A stretch of DNA of 64,000 bases, from contig VZSF01002053.1 in the NCBI GenBank assembly GCA_013398295.1, positions 229,934 to 293,933 of the forward strand. Direction: 5' to 3'. Shown piece after piece: positions 11,097 to 26,000 of the stretch. A program made the translations under genes and the position numbers. Numbering within the stretch: position 1 is the stretch's first letter; every line of letters starts with the position of its first letter. Source of the stretch: Chionis minor (taxonomy: Eukaryota; Chordata; Aves; Charadriiformes; Chionididae). The notes beneath the pieces were generated by a model, which did not search any database, was not told where the DNA came from, and saw only the letters and a list, made by a program, of their open reading frames with translations.

Positions 11097-14000
11097 CTAG
11101 AATAAAGCATGCAAAGGACATTATTCGTAACAAGCTGATAAGAAACAGAGGTTTTCCTTGAAGTAATAAGAGATTTAAGCCATTTACAAGATTTGCATGT
11201 GCAAGCTCCTACCTCGCAGGCATTGACTTTAATAAATCAGGTATATGCAATCACAGCAGGGTCACTCTTGAAAGCACCCTGTACTAAGAGGTTCTTGAAA
11301 ACCTTCAATGATCTATTTAACCACAAATTTCTCAAAATTGAAAAATTCAATACTTTATCTCACTTTTTAATTCATTTAAGGGCCATTCTGGAGCATAAGC
11401 AAAATAAGAAGGCATAGATAGCTGTTTCCTGTAGTACTTCCATTTCAAAGGAAGACTGAATAAATAGAAATCCTATGACATAGGCAGCTCTTCATTTTTC
11501 TGTCAAACATTTAACTAGTGACCAAAGGCGGAGATGAACTATTTTAGAGTTTTCTTTTCGGTTCCTTTGCTGTATGTAACTTCCTCAGTACCAAGAGCTG
11601 AAGACTGCTCTGACACCATCATCTGAAGGACTGCGATTTAGTACAGTACGAGTTGTGTGAATCTTGGTGTTAATAAATGATGGCCCTCTACAGACAAATT
11701 CTCGCATTTCTAATGCTTTTTTTTGTCTCCCCCAAATCCTCCCAAAAACTCAGAACAAAATTACCATACAATGGAAACCATATAATGGTCATGCATCAGG
11801 GTTATTTTTTGCAAGTGTAAGAATTCCTTCACTGAAGCGGTCTATTTTAGGGATCGTACTGAGATAGTATTGTACTTAGCAATACTATTCCATAGCAGAA
11901 CAATTTAGCAACTATACAAAACCTTCGCATACCCTATACTGTTCATAAATTCAGGGAGAGGACCAAAGATTTTCAGGCTGGAGGAGACCAAAATAGAGAA
12001 TCAGAATGAATGTTTGCCCATCCTTAGAAAACAGTCAAATTAAGATATCATTTTGAAGCTTGCGAAAAATCTGGTACTGTTATTTTATGCTTTCTGGTTT
12101 CCACAAACACAATACTCTGATTTTCTCACAATATTTTTCTCCCAGCCAAAGCTGAGAAATTCTGGGAATCTCATTAGTAATCCTACTGCATTTATTGTGA
12201 CATGGCTCACCAATTCCCCAGAGGAAGAACATCAGAAAAGCATTCGTATTTTTCTCAACCAGCCTCATTCTGAAGAATACATACTGCTCGTCTTCCTTCC
12301 TACCAAGCCCTTGTTACTTTCCCAGATCTGATGTTATCTTACTGTCATACACATCAGCTGGGGAAGGCAATGCTCATGGTTTTCACAGGGTCACACCATG
12401 TCACAGACTGAGTCTGCTCCCACTGAGGCTGTTGGCAAACTTCCACCAAGTGAATGGGGCAGCATCAGCCCATTGCCAAGATAACTGTCTCCTTAAATTT
12501 ATGGGAAATTCCTGATCATAAATCACATGCATCCTTTAAACCAAACAGTTGTTGAGTGCTTAGCTGTACTCAGCTGAACTAAATTAGTAAAATTTAAATC
12601 CTCAAATAATGGCAAGAAAACAACACAGCAGAAAAGTAAATCTTCCTCTGTCCTTGAGAATTACCTGGGTGATAGGTAAAATGCTGGGGTTGGCTTCTTT
12701 TTCTTTTCCCATTGATGACGTAGAAATTCACCTTCACAGCTGTGCGAATGTGCTTGTTACGGTACTCTGGTATTTCTACAAAAAGCATGCTCTGAAACAA
12801 CAAAAGGTGACAATATAGAATTAGTAACTGAGGCTGACTACAGATTCTTGCATGGATCTCCCCTGTTACGCATCCAGACATAAAGGAAGAGTAAATCTTC
12901 CTATTCATCCCTATAAAGATGGGTATGAGAAGAAGAAAGGAAAAAAGGGGCGGATGGTGAAAGACTAGAAAATTTTTGGTACTGGGAAGCAGGTTTCTAT
13001 GTACTGTATCCTCTCTTGTACTTGATGTTGTCCTGAACTTGGGGAGAGAAGTCTCAGCTAGAAATAAAACACACAGAATAGTGATAAATGCAGCAGTATT
13101 GTTAATCACACTGTGCTTTATAAACGAGTATGGATTGCAGAATTCTCTGTTTTTGTAAGAATAAATCTGATTACTCTATAGGCTTTTTACTTATACACAG
13201 CCGGATCCCGCTTCCATGGAAATTAACTGAAGGCGTCCCGTTCTCTTCCGCAAAGACAGGCATGGCCCATGGCAATGTAAGTGCTAGCTCCTAAACGCAC
13301 TGAACAACTACAGTAAGGTCCCATTAAGCAAAGCGAACAAAGAGGCTCATTCCCTTGAAAGACCAACGTTCATTTTAAATACTATAGTACAAGTCCTGTC
13401 CTGCAAAGTACAGGGCACCCAAGACTTCCATACAGGCAAAAGGAAGTCAGGACAGCCAGCATCCTGCAGAGGACTGGGCTGATACAATAGAGTCTTCTGC
13501 AAGAACACAAAATCTAGCCGTTATTCAGTTTGCTCTGGGTTACTGTTAAATGAATAGTTTCTTTTTGCAACACATTTACTGCTGAAGCATTTGACATTTC
13601 TTCATCACAGCAGTAAGATAGCTGCTCTTTCTGCTTTTGAGACGCTCTTTGAAAACCACCCCTTGAATACAACTTGCTGTCTGAGACGCTCAAGGAGAGG
13701 ACATCCAATGTTTTGCATACTTACAGGCTGGCTCTTATCTTTGTCCACTGTTGCCTCCATTTCCCAGATCTGCTGCCCATCTGGAAGAATACGACAATAT
13801 TAACCTCACTGTACTTTTTTTAATCATAAATCTTGACTAAAAAAAGGAGACAAATTAAGGGTATCAAGTTAGCAAAGCTCTCAAAATGGACTTAATTTCA
13901 AGCACCTTCCCAGTCCTAACCAAAAGCAACAGCATTTAATTTAAACACATCATTGAACACTCCTCTCATCAGGAAAAAGCTAACATACATATTAAAATTC

Positions 14001-17000
14001 AGTGTTTATGTAGAAATTAACCGAACTGAGGAATGAAATATTTAGCACAGATGCAATATCTGCTTTCTACCAGACTTGATTTCGGCCAGCTTGACTGATG
14101 GAGGGCACCAGAAGGTCAGATAACTTGTTAATGGTCACATTTGGTCAGCAGCTCAGCAAACTTTCCCCTATTTTAAGGTAAGACCACATGGCTCCCCACC
14201 AGCGTGGTTAAGTGGTGGAATGGGCGAGGAGGTGGAGGAAGGACTAGCTAAAAATCCAGACCTTGTAAGGGATTCACTGAGATGGGAACAAGCAAACTGA
14301 GCTACTTCAGGGCTGATTTTTAGAGGTGCCAAACAGTGAAACTGGCAGACGCTCTGAATTCTCACGGGAGCATAGGTTTTTCTAGAAGTAGTTCAACAGG
14401 GACGGATTCTTACTGTATGGGAAACCAGCTATATAGGGTGCTTGATTTCTGTTATGCATGCCTTCTTACTATTTATACTCATTTCTTGTAAGTGGAACAT
14501 GAAATCTCACCACATGATATCTAGCAATACATCTTCTCTGATCAAGGAACAAGCCCAACATGTCTGACTTGGATCCGCACCTCAGCACTGCTGCCACTGC
14601 GGGCTGTGACCGAGTGCGACCAGCAGTCCTAAAATCACTGTAAAGCACCAAATATTCACCGTACTCAGTGTAAAAGCACCTCATGGCACGTGCGACAGCC
14701 TCTGCCTCTGAACCACTGGAAGTCTTTCTGATCTTAATTACATCCACACAGCTCCTCTCCCTTCTGTTACACAAAATAGTATTTATAGAGGAAAATAAAA
14801 TTTGATCCCCTTGTATGGAATACCATCAAAGTAACCCCCGTGCTATAAGAGTACATCAGTAGTGACAGGATATCTGTACACAGACTGGGTGCTTCATCTG
14901 GATACAAATATTTCTTAAATCTACTGTCGCCCACACTTCCCAGAAACATCTTTTAGCAATGCCTTCCTTATGACTTTTTTTTTTTCAGATTTTAATCTCT
15001 ACCCCTTTGATTTTTATATTCTGCTGAGCCTTTTAGCCAAGCAATTTGCAGAAGAAAAATACTGATGGGAAAAAAAAATAAAAATTGCCTCATACCTTTT
15101 TAAGAGCTCGATTTTAAAACGAATAGGGGACACGTATCCCAACAAACCGACATGACTTGAAATACGGCAGCCGCAAGGCTGGTGTTTGCTTTGGAGAGGG
15201 GGGCAGCAGCTCCGGGCACGTTTCTCCCGGGGTTCCCCAGACTGCACACCCAGGTCTGGCAGGACAGGAGTGGAAGTCTCCTAAAAAACAGTCCTTCTCA
15301 CAGGACTTTTTTTTTTTTAATTTTTTCCCAATTCTTGGAAATTCTGCAAAAGTTGCTTTTGTCCTCTGTTATTTAAGTACTTCTGCTTCTGGCGAAAAGG
15401 GAAATGAAAGAGTATTTTTAAATGCATTTTTGCATATTTTTTTTTTCTGTTGTTTTTCTCTTTGTTCTCCGCTCCGCGCAGACAATGAGCTGACAGATGT
15501 GCCTGGCTCTCCGGGCTGCTGCTCCATGGCCGGACCCACAGCCCTGGGGAGCCCCCAGTCCGCATCCTTCAGCCTGGGGGTCCCTCCCGGCGTGCCCACC
15601 CCAGCAGGGCAGCACCCCACCTGCCCCAGCGAGTCACCTCTGCGGTGGTTTGGTCCCTAAACACACGGGAGGGAGAGAAGGCTCCATCCCTGGGTCCATT
15701 TGCCAACAGCGTGCCCCTTCCTCCCTCAGGAGGGGTCGGCTCCCCGGGGTGTTGGGGCAGGATGCCTGGATTGTGGTAGGGCAGGAGTTGTGCCTCCCCA
15801 CCCCCAATCCTCCCCGCTGGGGACATGGAGGCGGCTGAAGTAAAGCTGGAAGGGTTAGAGCCCCTCTGCCATAAGGCCAGGCAGAGAGAGTTGGGGTTGT
15901 TCAGCCTGGAGAAGAAAAGGCTCCAGGGGGACCACAAGGTCCCTCACAGCAGCCTACAAGTATCTGAAAGGGGCTTACGACAAAGCTGGAGAAGAACTTT
16001 TTACAAAGGCATGTAGCGATAGGACGAGGGGTAATGGTTTTAAACGGGAAGAGGGTAGGTTTAGATTAGATCTCAGGAAGAAATTTTTCACTCTGAGGGT
16101 GGTGAGACCCTGGCCCAGGTTGCCCAGAGAAGCTGTGGCTGCCCCATCCCTGGAGATGTTCAAGGCCAGGTTGGACGGGGCTTGGAGCAACCTGGTCTAG
16201 TGGGAGGTGTCCCTGCCCAGGGCAGGGGGGTTGGAATTAGGTGATCTTTAAGGTCCCTTCCAACCCAAACCATTCTGTGGTTCTGTGACTGGCTCCACCC
16301 ATGGTTACCTGTGAGAAAGAGTCTCACAGGGGGAGATGGTAGAGAGAGCCCGGAGCCTCCAACACTGCTTATCGCTACTGCCACAGCATTCTGCTGCAAG
16401 AAGAAAATGCTAAATAATTCTGACTTTTTTATTTCTTTTTTTGAAGCGTTTCAAGTTCCTCCACAGTGAGTCAGTTGTCTTTTCTACGCTAACACGTGGA
16501 TTGGTGACGGGCTGCCAGAGAGGAGACGGCCGAAGCAAGCTGCGTTATTAGAGCCGGCGACGCTCTCGCCCCATTTGCTGTTTAGCCCTCACATCCTAAA
16601 GGACCGCTGTGCAAAGGCATGGAAAATACTCCATGATTTAACAATAAGCGTTTCCTTTGGCCACCGCTCTGGACTGCTGCAGGTTAAATCTATAACACTA
16701 TTAATGCAGCTAACGCTTCACCATGGTTGAAATGGTAAATATCTCAGGGAAGGGGGAAGCCAGCAAATATCAGGAGCTTAATCCAGAAAATACTAAATGC
16801 ACCATCTGATGACAAGGCAGTAAATGCTTAATTCCTCTTCTAGGTGATCCTAATGAAAAGAAACTATCATCATATGTGTTAAGGAACCTCCACACTCCCC
16901 CTCCCCCCCAAAAAAAAAAACCCCAAAAAACAAAAGAGAAATTTTATAGTCCTCTGAAGAAAAAAGGAGGGAAAAGGAAACAACAAAACAGAGCTCTGAT

Positions 17001-20000
17001 AGAGACACTCATCAGGAGCTGTCTAAGCAATGCAATATGAAGATGTCCGGACAACAAGGACAGCCAAGCGGGAATATTTGACACTGGTTTTCCTCCAGGC
17101 AGAATGTTTTCATCTTTGTTTCTGTAGTGCTAAATTCAAACAGTCTGTGCAGATACAACAGCACTAACTTCACAAAGAAGGTAGAAATCAAAAGGATTTG
17201 TTGGTCCAAAATGCATAAAATAAAGGAGAAACGGGCGTCCAAGTCATCTGTTGTACTGAAGAGGCCTGTGAAGCATATGCAACCACAATCACAGCAGATT
17301 TGATTTAGTAACCGAGCCACTGAAATTGCACTAAAAGCTAATGAAGCCAGCCATAAAAATCTAATAATGCTTAGGCTCAGTCCAAAGTCTGTGGGGATTA
17401 AGAGTAAGAATGAGAATAAGCCCAACCAAACAAGAAATAAATGTATTTGGAGTTATCATTCTAATGATGATAGATGCTTCTATTTAGATATATTCATGCT
17501 TGTGGCAGCTAAACAGGTTTGTAACGTATCTGTCAGCAGCAGCAATCCCTGTTCTTGAAGCACTGAAGCCCTGTTGAATATAACCACTCTGCAGCTCACT
17601 CCCTGACCTTTATGCTTAACATTATGATGTGGCTCCATCTGTCTCTGCCTCACTTTTATAGTTCTGAATGTACAAACTTTAGCTCCAGACAATCAATATT
17701 TGTTTTTCCTTTAACCCCTCTGGATATGCACATTACGGTGAGCTTTTGGCAGAAGCATGAGGGAGGCTGTTAATAAAATGAAAAATACAACTGCATTCAG
17801 AAATGTCTGTCTACTTTAACCTATCCTTTTTGCTGGTAATGAAAAGAAATCTTTTCATTATGCACACTCAGAGAGTTAATGGAGAGCAGGAGGAATAAAC
17901 TGAGAAGTCTAAGGCCCATCTGTAGGACAATTTGAGGAAATTTTGAACAGAGAAAACTTGCATCAAACTGTCAACGCGTTTATCTTTAGAACGTGCATAA
18001 ATGAGACTATTTTTTTAGAAGGAAATTAAAGTGGATGTTTGAAGAAAGTCATCAGCAAAAATAAGATTTTTACTGTAAGGATGTGCTAAAAATCGGAATG
18101 CTGATATGACAGTAAAGCACAGCCCCCAGTACAAAACAGGCGTCACGACCTGGGTACGCTGAAGTAGACCCTTTTCTCCAGCGCCAGTGCTGCAACCCAG
18201 GTGGTGCCTAAACACTATGGATGCGTTTTCCTTTGAGCAGGAGATTGGATGCAATGACCTCTCAAGGTCCCTTTCTGTCCTTAATTACCCTGTAATTCTG
18301 TCATGCCACAGCGGGACAAAGGAGTGGTCCCCTCCCTGCTTACAAACCTAGAAGATTAAGCCCCAGCCTGACTAATAACTTAATCTAAAGTCTACAAGTA
18401 CAGATAGCTGTTTATTGCATATAATTAAACCCGCTTCAACAGTGGAGAGGTAAGAAAGCCGCAAAAGAGCAACAGCTAATTTTTGCCGAAATACCGTAGG
18501 AGCGTGGGGGCACAGATGCAGAGGACGCGTGCTCTGCAAGTCGCGTTCAGCGCTGGGCTGTCCCGAGAGCCATGTGCGCCAGCCAGAGCACTGCAAGGAT
18601 GTCCTGGTACACGCACGGATCACACCGGAACTTGGTGCCAGGTCCACATGTGTGGTGTGTCTCAAATTCTACCTCCGCTACGGGGAATTCAACCCGTGCC
18701 TCTGAAAAGAGCAGTAGTTCCACTAAAGATGATAAAATATTTTTGGATTTAGACCCTGAGGTCTTACCAGCCATGGCTGCCTCATGCAATATTTTTACTG
18801 TTGTGGTTCCCTGCTCATTTAATGGTTTGTCTTAGTTGGCAAGTCTTTAACACCACAGGTCAGTGAAATGTTCAGGAAATAGAGATTTTTGTGCTGCTTC
18901 AGGGCTATGAGACTTAGCGTTAAACCCTGATGAGAGATCTGATTGTGTCAGCACTCTTTGGAGGAATGAATGAGTTGTTGGAAGAAAGTAATTCTACCCT
19001 CTCTAACTCAAACTGTGATCATACCAAAAGTCTTGCTTCAAACTTTGGGGAAAATCAAAACGTCAGTCTGCATTAGGAACATTTTGGGTGATTCTCTGCA
19101 GCCCCTTATAGGGCTTTTTTTAATTAGCCAATTAAAGGTTTTCTGAACCAGTTACAGCCTTTACACATTATTCATGATCCCTTACTCATGACTTTGGGGT
19201 CAGTAACTAGAAGAGAAACAAACTTACTGCTTTATTTGAACAAGTATGACTGATGGACTGAGAGGTTCATGAAGTTTTCTTTGCAGTTCTCCTCAGTTGA
19301 AGACTAAGTATACTATTGTGCCGATTCCGTATGTGATTCTGTGCCTGCATGTGATTTTATGCTTGAAAATGTACATTGCCTTTCAGTCAAGCATTACAGG
19401 AATTACTTAATGAACAACCTGTTACCTTTTTCCCAGGCAGCAAACCATGCTAGTTCCCCAAAGAAACTGAGCCTGGTAGCTAGTGGGACAGCTGCCCCAA
19501 CTAGACATTTCTGCAGAGTTCCCTTTGGGCTTGCAATGAATTGTCCCTATTCACTGTGTTTCTTGGAAGGTCTTCCAAAAAAGCACAGCGATTATCACTG
19601 TCAGCTTTTATCAGCAGATGAGAGGAATCTCTGCAAAACAGTCAAGGTTTTTTAGAGCCACCCCAAGAACAAAGCAAATGACGACGAATGCTTTCCAGCA
19701 GGACACCACTTCTAGGATGCAGAAACCTTTTGGGTAGAGAAAAACTCACACAAAGTCTCTGCTACTTTTTTCGGGTGTGAATTCTGATTTCAGCTGAGAG
19801 GCTATTCTGCTTTATGTTGACGCAAAGTTGCTCAGCATCTAGTCCTAAGGAGTTGTCTCCTTCTAAGCTTTTACTTCAGAAGAGTTTTCAAACTTTGGAG
19901 CAAACACAGCATGAATGAATTTAAAACTCACAAAAGTAGACCTATTGAATTTTTCACTGAGCTTGATTTCCATGGATTTCTTTTTCTTTCTGAAGCAAGA

Positions 20001-23000
20001 CTGCCCACTGCAGTTAATGAAGCTCTGTTTATGATGAGCTGAGGCCAGTGCCTTCATTTCACTGAGGACACAAGTTTGAGTCACCAAGGCCAAAGATACA
20101 AGTCAAGGTCTGGGAGGTAAAAGGCCAAAGGATTAGTCATCCGCCATCCAGCCCAGCCCCAAATCTGACATTTTGCACAGTGAGAACAAGTCTAGAGGAG
20201 AATTCTCCCCATCTATTGTTGAGAAATTCAATCCACACTAAAATAAAACATAAATACAGTAGTTGAGTAGCGAATCAGCAGGGGCAGTCTGTCGTTCCAG
20301 AGCTCTTCCAAATGATTCCCTACGCTAATTCATCAAAATGGATTTGTTGTTTTTTTAAGATTATACGTGTGTTTGTGTGTGTGTGTGTATAAATTATTAA
20401 ACAAAAGCTCCTCTCAAAATAAAACCACTGGGAACCTCCATGTAATAAAATGAGTCACACCAGGATGCGATGACTAACTGGGAGAATAGGGAATTCCACT
20501 CCCCATGCCAGCTTTCTACAGGATCAATTTTCTGTCAACAGGTGATGGGAGCTTGTCTCTCTGCCTTTTGTTTATTCAAAAAAATATTATTTTTTAATAT
20601 TCTCTTTAAACAATTAAGATTCAAAGCTGAATAATCAGGACCAGGCATACTTCCACGAGGCGCCCCCATAGTAAAGAGTGAGCCAGGGAATCCAGGCCAG
20701 TAGTGGCTGCCTGTGTTAATAAGGATTTACCAGCTGTAAAATTCCAAAATCTTGTGTCATACGGGGAAACCTTCCAAAACACTGGATTCCACCCTGTCTC
20801 ACTGAGTCTCTAACAGCTATGGCAACTCCATTTCTGCAGCCACACTCTTTTGCATTTCTCTGTGTGTGATCCTTAGATTTTTTCCTGTTTTGCAATGTTT
20901 TTCTGGGATCCCCAATTTAATGTCTGACAATTGCCCTGTGGGATTTACAAGAACACCTGGGGCAGGCAGCACATCTCATCCAGGGAGTAAACCTGTGGGC
21001 AGAAAGGTTTTCTGGGGTTTCAGCAGCTATAATAGCAAGGAAAAGCAGAAGGTGTCCCATTTACCCTGAAATCTTCTAATTTGCACTGCAAAAAAGCAGA
21101 AACGTCAATCCTCCTGATTAGTACTTGTTACTTTTCATGGTGATATTTGCTAAGACACAATCCTCTTTTGCTTAGAAAGAACAAAACAAAACGAAAACTC
21201 AAAGAGAACAAAACCTCCCTGATCCTCCCCAGTTCTGGCATCTTTTTGCAGAGAGAACTACCAAGCAGGCCCTGTGCTCCACGTTGTTGACAGCTTTGAT
21301 GCACTGCAAGGTATGAGGAGGGGAGATTAACCTGGAAGGTGATCACCTTTAGCTAATGCAAAAATCAGGTGGGCCTCCCGACAGAGACATCTGTAATTTA
21401 TTCCCCTGGTTCATCCCATCGCTCTGCAGCTTTCGAGCGGAGAAGATATGCATCCAGCTTTAAATGCTGGACTCTAGCCACAGACTGTGTGGAGCAGAGA
21501 AAGTGCTCTTTCTAAACGAGCAAGAAAATAGCAAGATAGCACATTAATTTCATATAGTCTCTGTAGAACCTCACATTGCAAACAAATTGAATCATTTAAG
21601 ATTACAGTGCCACTCAGTTTTGCTAACTCTATAACTATTCCCACATATTTGTGCTTCTTTCCTTAGCCTTTCCCACTAAAAAACCCAAACAGTAGTTTTG
21701 CTTCTTTTCCCCAGATGCTGGGCTTTTGTCTCAGGTTAAGATGCCTTAAAAACCTACATTGTAATGCATGTTCAGCAATGGATTGCGTCTGTGACTGAAT
21801 TATGATCCTAGTTCTAAGATATGTCTTGTTCCTCTCAATTCTCTGGAACTTAAAGCCTCTATTGCAGTTCATTAATTTAGAAATTCAGTGAGAGAACTGG
21901 AGCTTGGAGTTTGCATTAAATATTTAAAGTTGTTTACTGGGGTCAAATAGCAAACATCTCTTTTGGATGGATCTGGGAAAAAATTGAAAGCATTTTAAAA
22001 AATGTTGGTGTATTTTATCTTTAATGTGCTTGAGAAAACTGCATCATTAATTTTGCATCATTTAGTTCAAAGAAATAACTGTTGAAAATAGTTTGGTATT
22101 TTTTGTATTCCCTGGGAGTTTTTTGATCATTCCTGAAACCATCAGACTACTAACAGACATTTACTTCCCTGTTTGGGGTACAGTGAGAAATTTCAAACTT
22201 GACACAACAGAAAAGGGGAACGTTGCTGTAGACAGTCTTATAATTTCCTTTCACATCTCCCATAAAGGACCACGATCCTCAGCCTTGCTTCCTCACTATC
22301 ATCAAAACCAATACACAAGCCACCTTCTATTCACATTATACATGCCATAACGCCATCCCATCACAGTTTTCTAGTGAATTGTCATGGCCAATGTGCTTCA
22401 AGTCACTTGGCTGATTTTAAGCAGGTATGTATCCACTTACACAGGTACAACACACACGGGCTGTAAAAGGCATTTACTACACAGAAGAGCATTTGCAATA
22501 GCGGCTTTACTCGTGATGAAACGTCACCCAGTACGCACCTTGGCATTCATGGGTCTGGGGCGACACTTAGGAGCCTCCCCAGGAGCTTCGGCTCAAAGTA
22601 CAACATCCCCCCTTGTAACTCCGTGCTTGTTGAGGCTGCCCTGCTCTTCCCCTGGCTGCCTGGCAGTGTATAGCTGTTCCTTGCTCCACAACTGATTGCC
22701 GAGGACTCTCCACACCCCATTCACAAAGGATTTACCCTATTTCACTGAACCCGCTGGCTGCTTTTCATAAGCGAGTCCTATGCCCAAACACCCAGAAGCA
22801 TTAAGCTCCTGCTGCAGCTGCAGACCAGAAGGGAGTGATGTAAGAAAGTATAAATTCTTAAATTTCTAAAGCTTTTTAAACCTATTGTGCATTTTAACTA
22901 GATCTAAATACATATTTAACAAATCATCACCATCACCAGCTATAAGTTGTGAATATAAAACCTTTCTAGGGAGTGGTGATTTCCTTTTAACTTTTGCAGG

Positions 23001-26000
23001 GAGAGGTACAGGAAGACTGATAGCATCATTGGGTCCAACTTATTGTGCTTTATAACCAAAACTTTTTCTAGAAAGTGGAAATTCCAAAACCAGAAAGCCC
23101 TGCTGTGCTTATTTACTAGCTTGCGATGCAGCGGGCATACTGAAGAGTGCAAATTTGAAAGCAAAATTACTCTAGAGCCTGCTTGCTTGTTTCTGAAAGT
23201 GAAAGGGGTATGTCTCAAAGAAATTAAATTATTTGCCCAGGGTTAAAATAAAGCACATCTGCAATGACAGATGTACAGAAGTGCTGGAAATCTGAGAGAC
23301 GCTGTGAAGCAGTACAAATATCATCAGAACAGTTATTATCATTATTGTTGTTCTGGCGACCAGCAAGCCATTGCAAGGGATGTAAATAAATACACTGGCT
23401 TAAAACAGGTACGTGTGGCCACGGACAATTCCGAGCACACAAGCCACTCCAGCTAGCAGAGCTGGATGTGCAATGAGAGCCCATCTCCCGCCGCGATCCC
23501 TGACAGAGCGCAACACATAAATATAAACCCGAGAAGCAGAGAGCACCCGACCTCAAAGAGGATGGGCAAAGGTTGGAGGCCTGATGGACACCTTGAGCAG
23601 TGTGCTACTGCTCCTGCTGTCCATGAGGCAGAAATGCCACTGCCATGCCTGAAGCAACAAACTCTGTGAATCTTACCTCAGATATTTTAGTAAAGCTGCC
23701 AGCTATGCCAAAGGGGGTGCAGGATGGAGCCAGAGGAGATACAAGATGGAACAAGAGGGAGGGAGGAAGAAAGGTGCATGGGTCTTGGCACCCTAGGCAC
23801 TAGCACACGAAGGCTCCACGCTTCATTTCTGGGATACGGAGGCAAGTACTTCCTTTCAGGCACAGCATTTTGGGCACTGTGCAGATGAAAGCCTCAACTT
23901 GCGACTGACACGCTGAACACAATGGCCCGATCCTACCCTGTGGTGAGCTCTCCTGAAACCAGCAGACCTTCAAATATGTTCAAGCTAACCTGCTCCAGCT
24001 ATGAGCCTCCTCAGAAACCACTGCCATTAAAATATCACTGAGGTGACAGAGATACAGGAACTCAAGGGAAAAAGAAACTAGAAGCCCATTGCTTGGATCT
24101 AGAGCTGGAAATACTTATTTTTGACAAATGGACTTTGAGTGTCCATGCTTCAGAGGCCTTGACAGCTGCATCAGTTCAAAGGGCACAAAGAGCACCACCT
24201 CTTCTCTTACACTGCATGGCTGAATTGAAAGATTTATGGTGGATCTAATCCAAAGATGTACGCTTTCTGTTTGGGTTGTTCCTCCACCACCCACATTGTC
24301 CTAGAGATGATTCATGATGTCCATGTGGCCACCATAAGAGTTTGGCAGGGGAAAGCACAGTCCATTTGCACTTTTCTCCCAGGGAAACACGAATCTCTTC
24401 TATCACTCACAGCAGAGCAGCAGTAACCAGTACACAAATGGGAGTAAACAAAATGCAACCAACATCTGACTTGCAAATTATTACATGACAATTAAAACAA
24501 ATAAAAGGGGGAATTCCAACCCTTTTCTTTTTTTAACTGCATTGTAACATCTGGGCCCCAACCAAACACTAACACTCTTGACCTTTAGCATATTCCAAAT
24601 CCGTCAGACCGCTTTTCAAGCTCTCTCTTCCAGATCAAAATTAAAAGACTACGTGCACTTCAAGAACTTCTATCTGTACAATCCAATCTTGGTGCTTCCC
24701 CAACCTACTTTTATTTAGCTGGGCTAAGTTATGTGTCTCTGTGTTCAGATCTTAAAACACCTTCAGCCAAATTCTGCTTTTGTGCGCTAGACTGACTCAA
24801 CCGAATTCATGAGTTCCCCTGGCTTATGGCAGCTACCGATTACCATCTTTCATCAGGAAGAGATAACCTTTAAAAGAACTCAAAACCATGATGCTTGCAT
24901 GTTGGCAAACCTTATCATTACGAAAATTAATGCTATTTATGCATCAGCATTTCAAACACAAGTACTTTATCCCCTTGCTCGCGCACAGAGCACTGAGCTC
25001 CAGCCCCTTCAGTTCGCTTCCTGCTGCCATTTCCTGTCACAAGCCGAAAATGAGAGACTTTTACAGACTTCTCACTGGCGAGCTCACTGCAATAGTTTGT
25101 CGTTCGTGTAATACAAGGCACTTGTTTTCATAATGACATCCCAGCATAATTTCGGGAATATTCTTTATTTTCCAGGTATTTCTAGGGAAGAATATACATA
25201 TCTGTAGTGCTGTATAACAAAGAAGTAAAAACTATTTGCTATTTATTGCTCTAAGAACTGTGGTTGTATTTTGGTTACAAATCTGAAAAGTTCTATGTTC
25301 CTCTGCATTGCTAGTAGTGAGTGGAAAGTTGCCTACAGGATCCATAGGAAACTGAAATAGGTTTTGAGTGTCCGCCTGAGGGATAAAACCTAATTTACAA
25401 TTGTGAGCCCCATGAGCAGTTCCCTGAGTTTTGAGAGACACTGCCGCCTTCTCAGCACCCGGTTCACTGCAGACGCTGATTCAGACCCCAGATTCAAGGT
25501 ACACCCAGATTTTGGAGTCTATGAAACAATTAACAGGAGAGTGTCTCACTGCACAAAGATACCTGCGCGAAGACTTTTTGGGAAAAAAAAAGTCATGCTA
25601 CTCTCATCTTAAACACTGGACAAACAAGCCAAGTCAAGGAGCTCTACAGAGTACGACGTGTCAAAAGCTATTAGATGGTTCTCTACCCTGCTGCCCTCAC
25701 CCTTGTTGTTACTAGTAGAGCTAAAAACTGGTGGCAAAAATGGGAAATCAAATACCAGCTGTTAGCACAGACAAGGCTTGTGAGCCTTTAAAATGAAACT
25801 CAAAGAAAACCATGTGTCCCCTGCGAGCTTGGTGCATCTTCCTGCCTTGACAAAGGTGAGATTCTTTCGCAGGGTCCCCGGGGCCGCGCTGCGCTCTGGG
25901 AGAGGGCGCAACAATGGCAGGGTCACGTCAGCGACGCACCATCCACCCACTGGGATGTTTATTGTGGTTTACTTCGCTCCTGAGCAGCTTACAAGTGCTT

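Noticed and set aside
12792..13109. Open frame through the end of intron 7 into exon 8
   Set aside because: The 318-base opening is bounded by canonical splice sites that join perfectly to exon 7, and the intronic translation is unlike NFAT.
17012..17425. 137-codon minus-strand hydrophobic ORF in intron 6
   Set aside because: It could suggest membrane segments, but there are no splice partners, no known family, and T-rich sequence gives such translations by chance.
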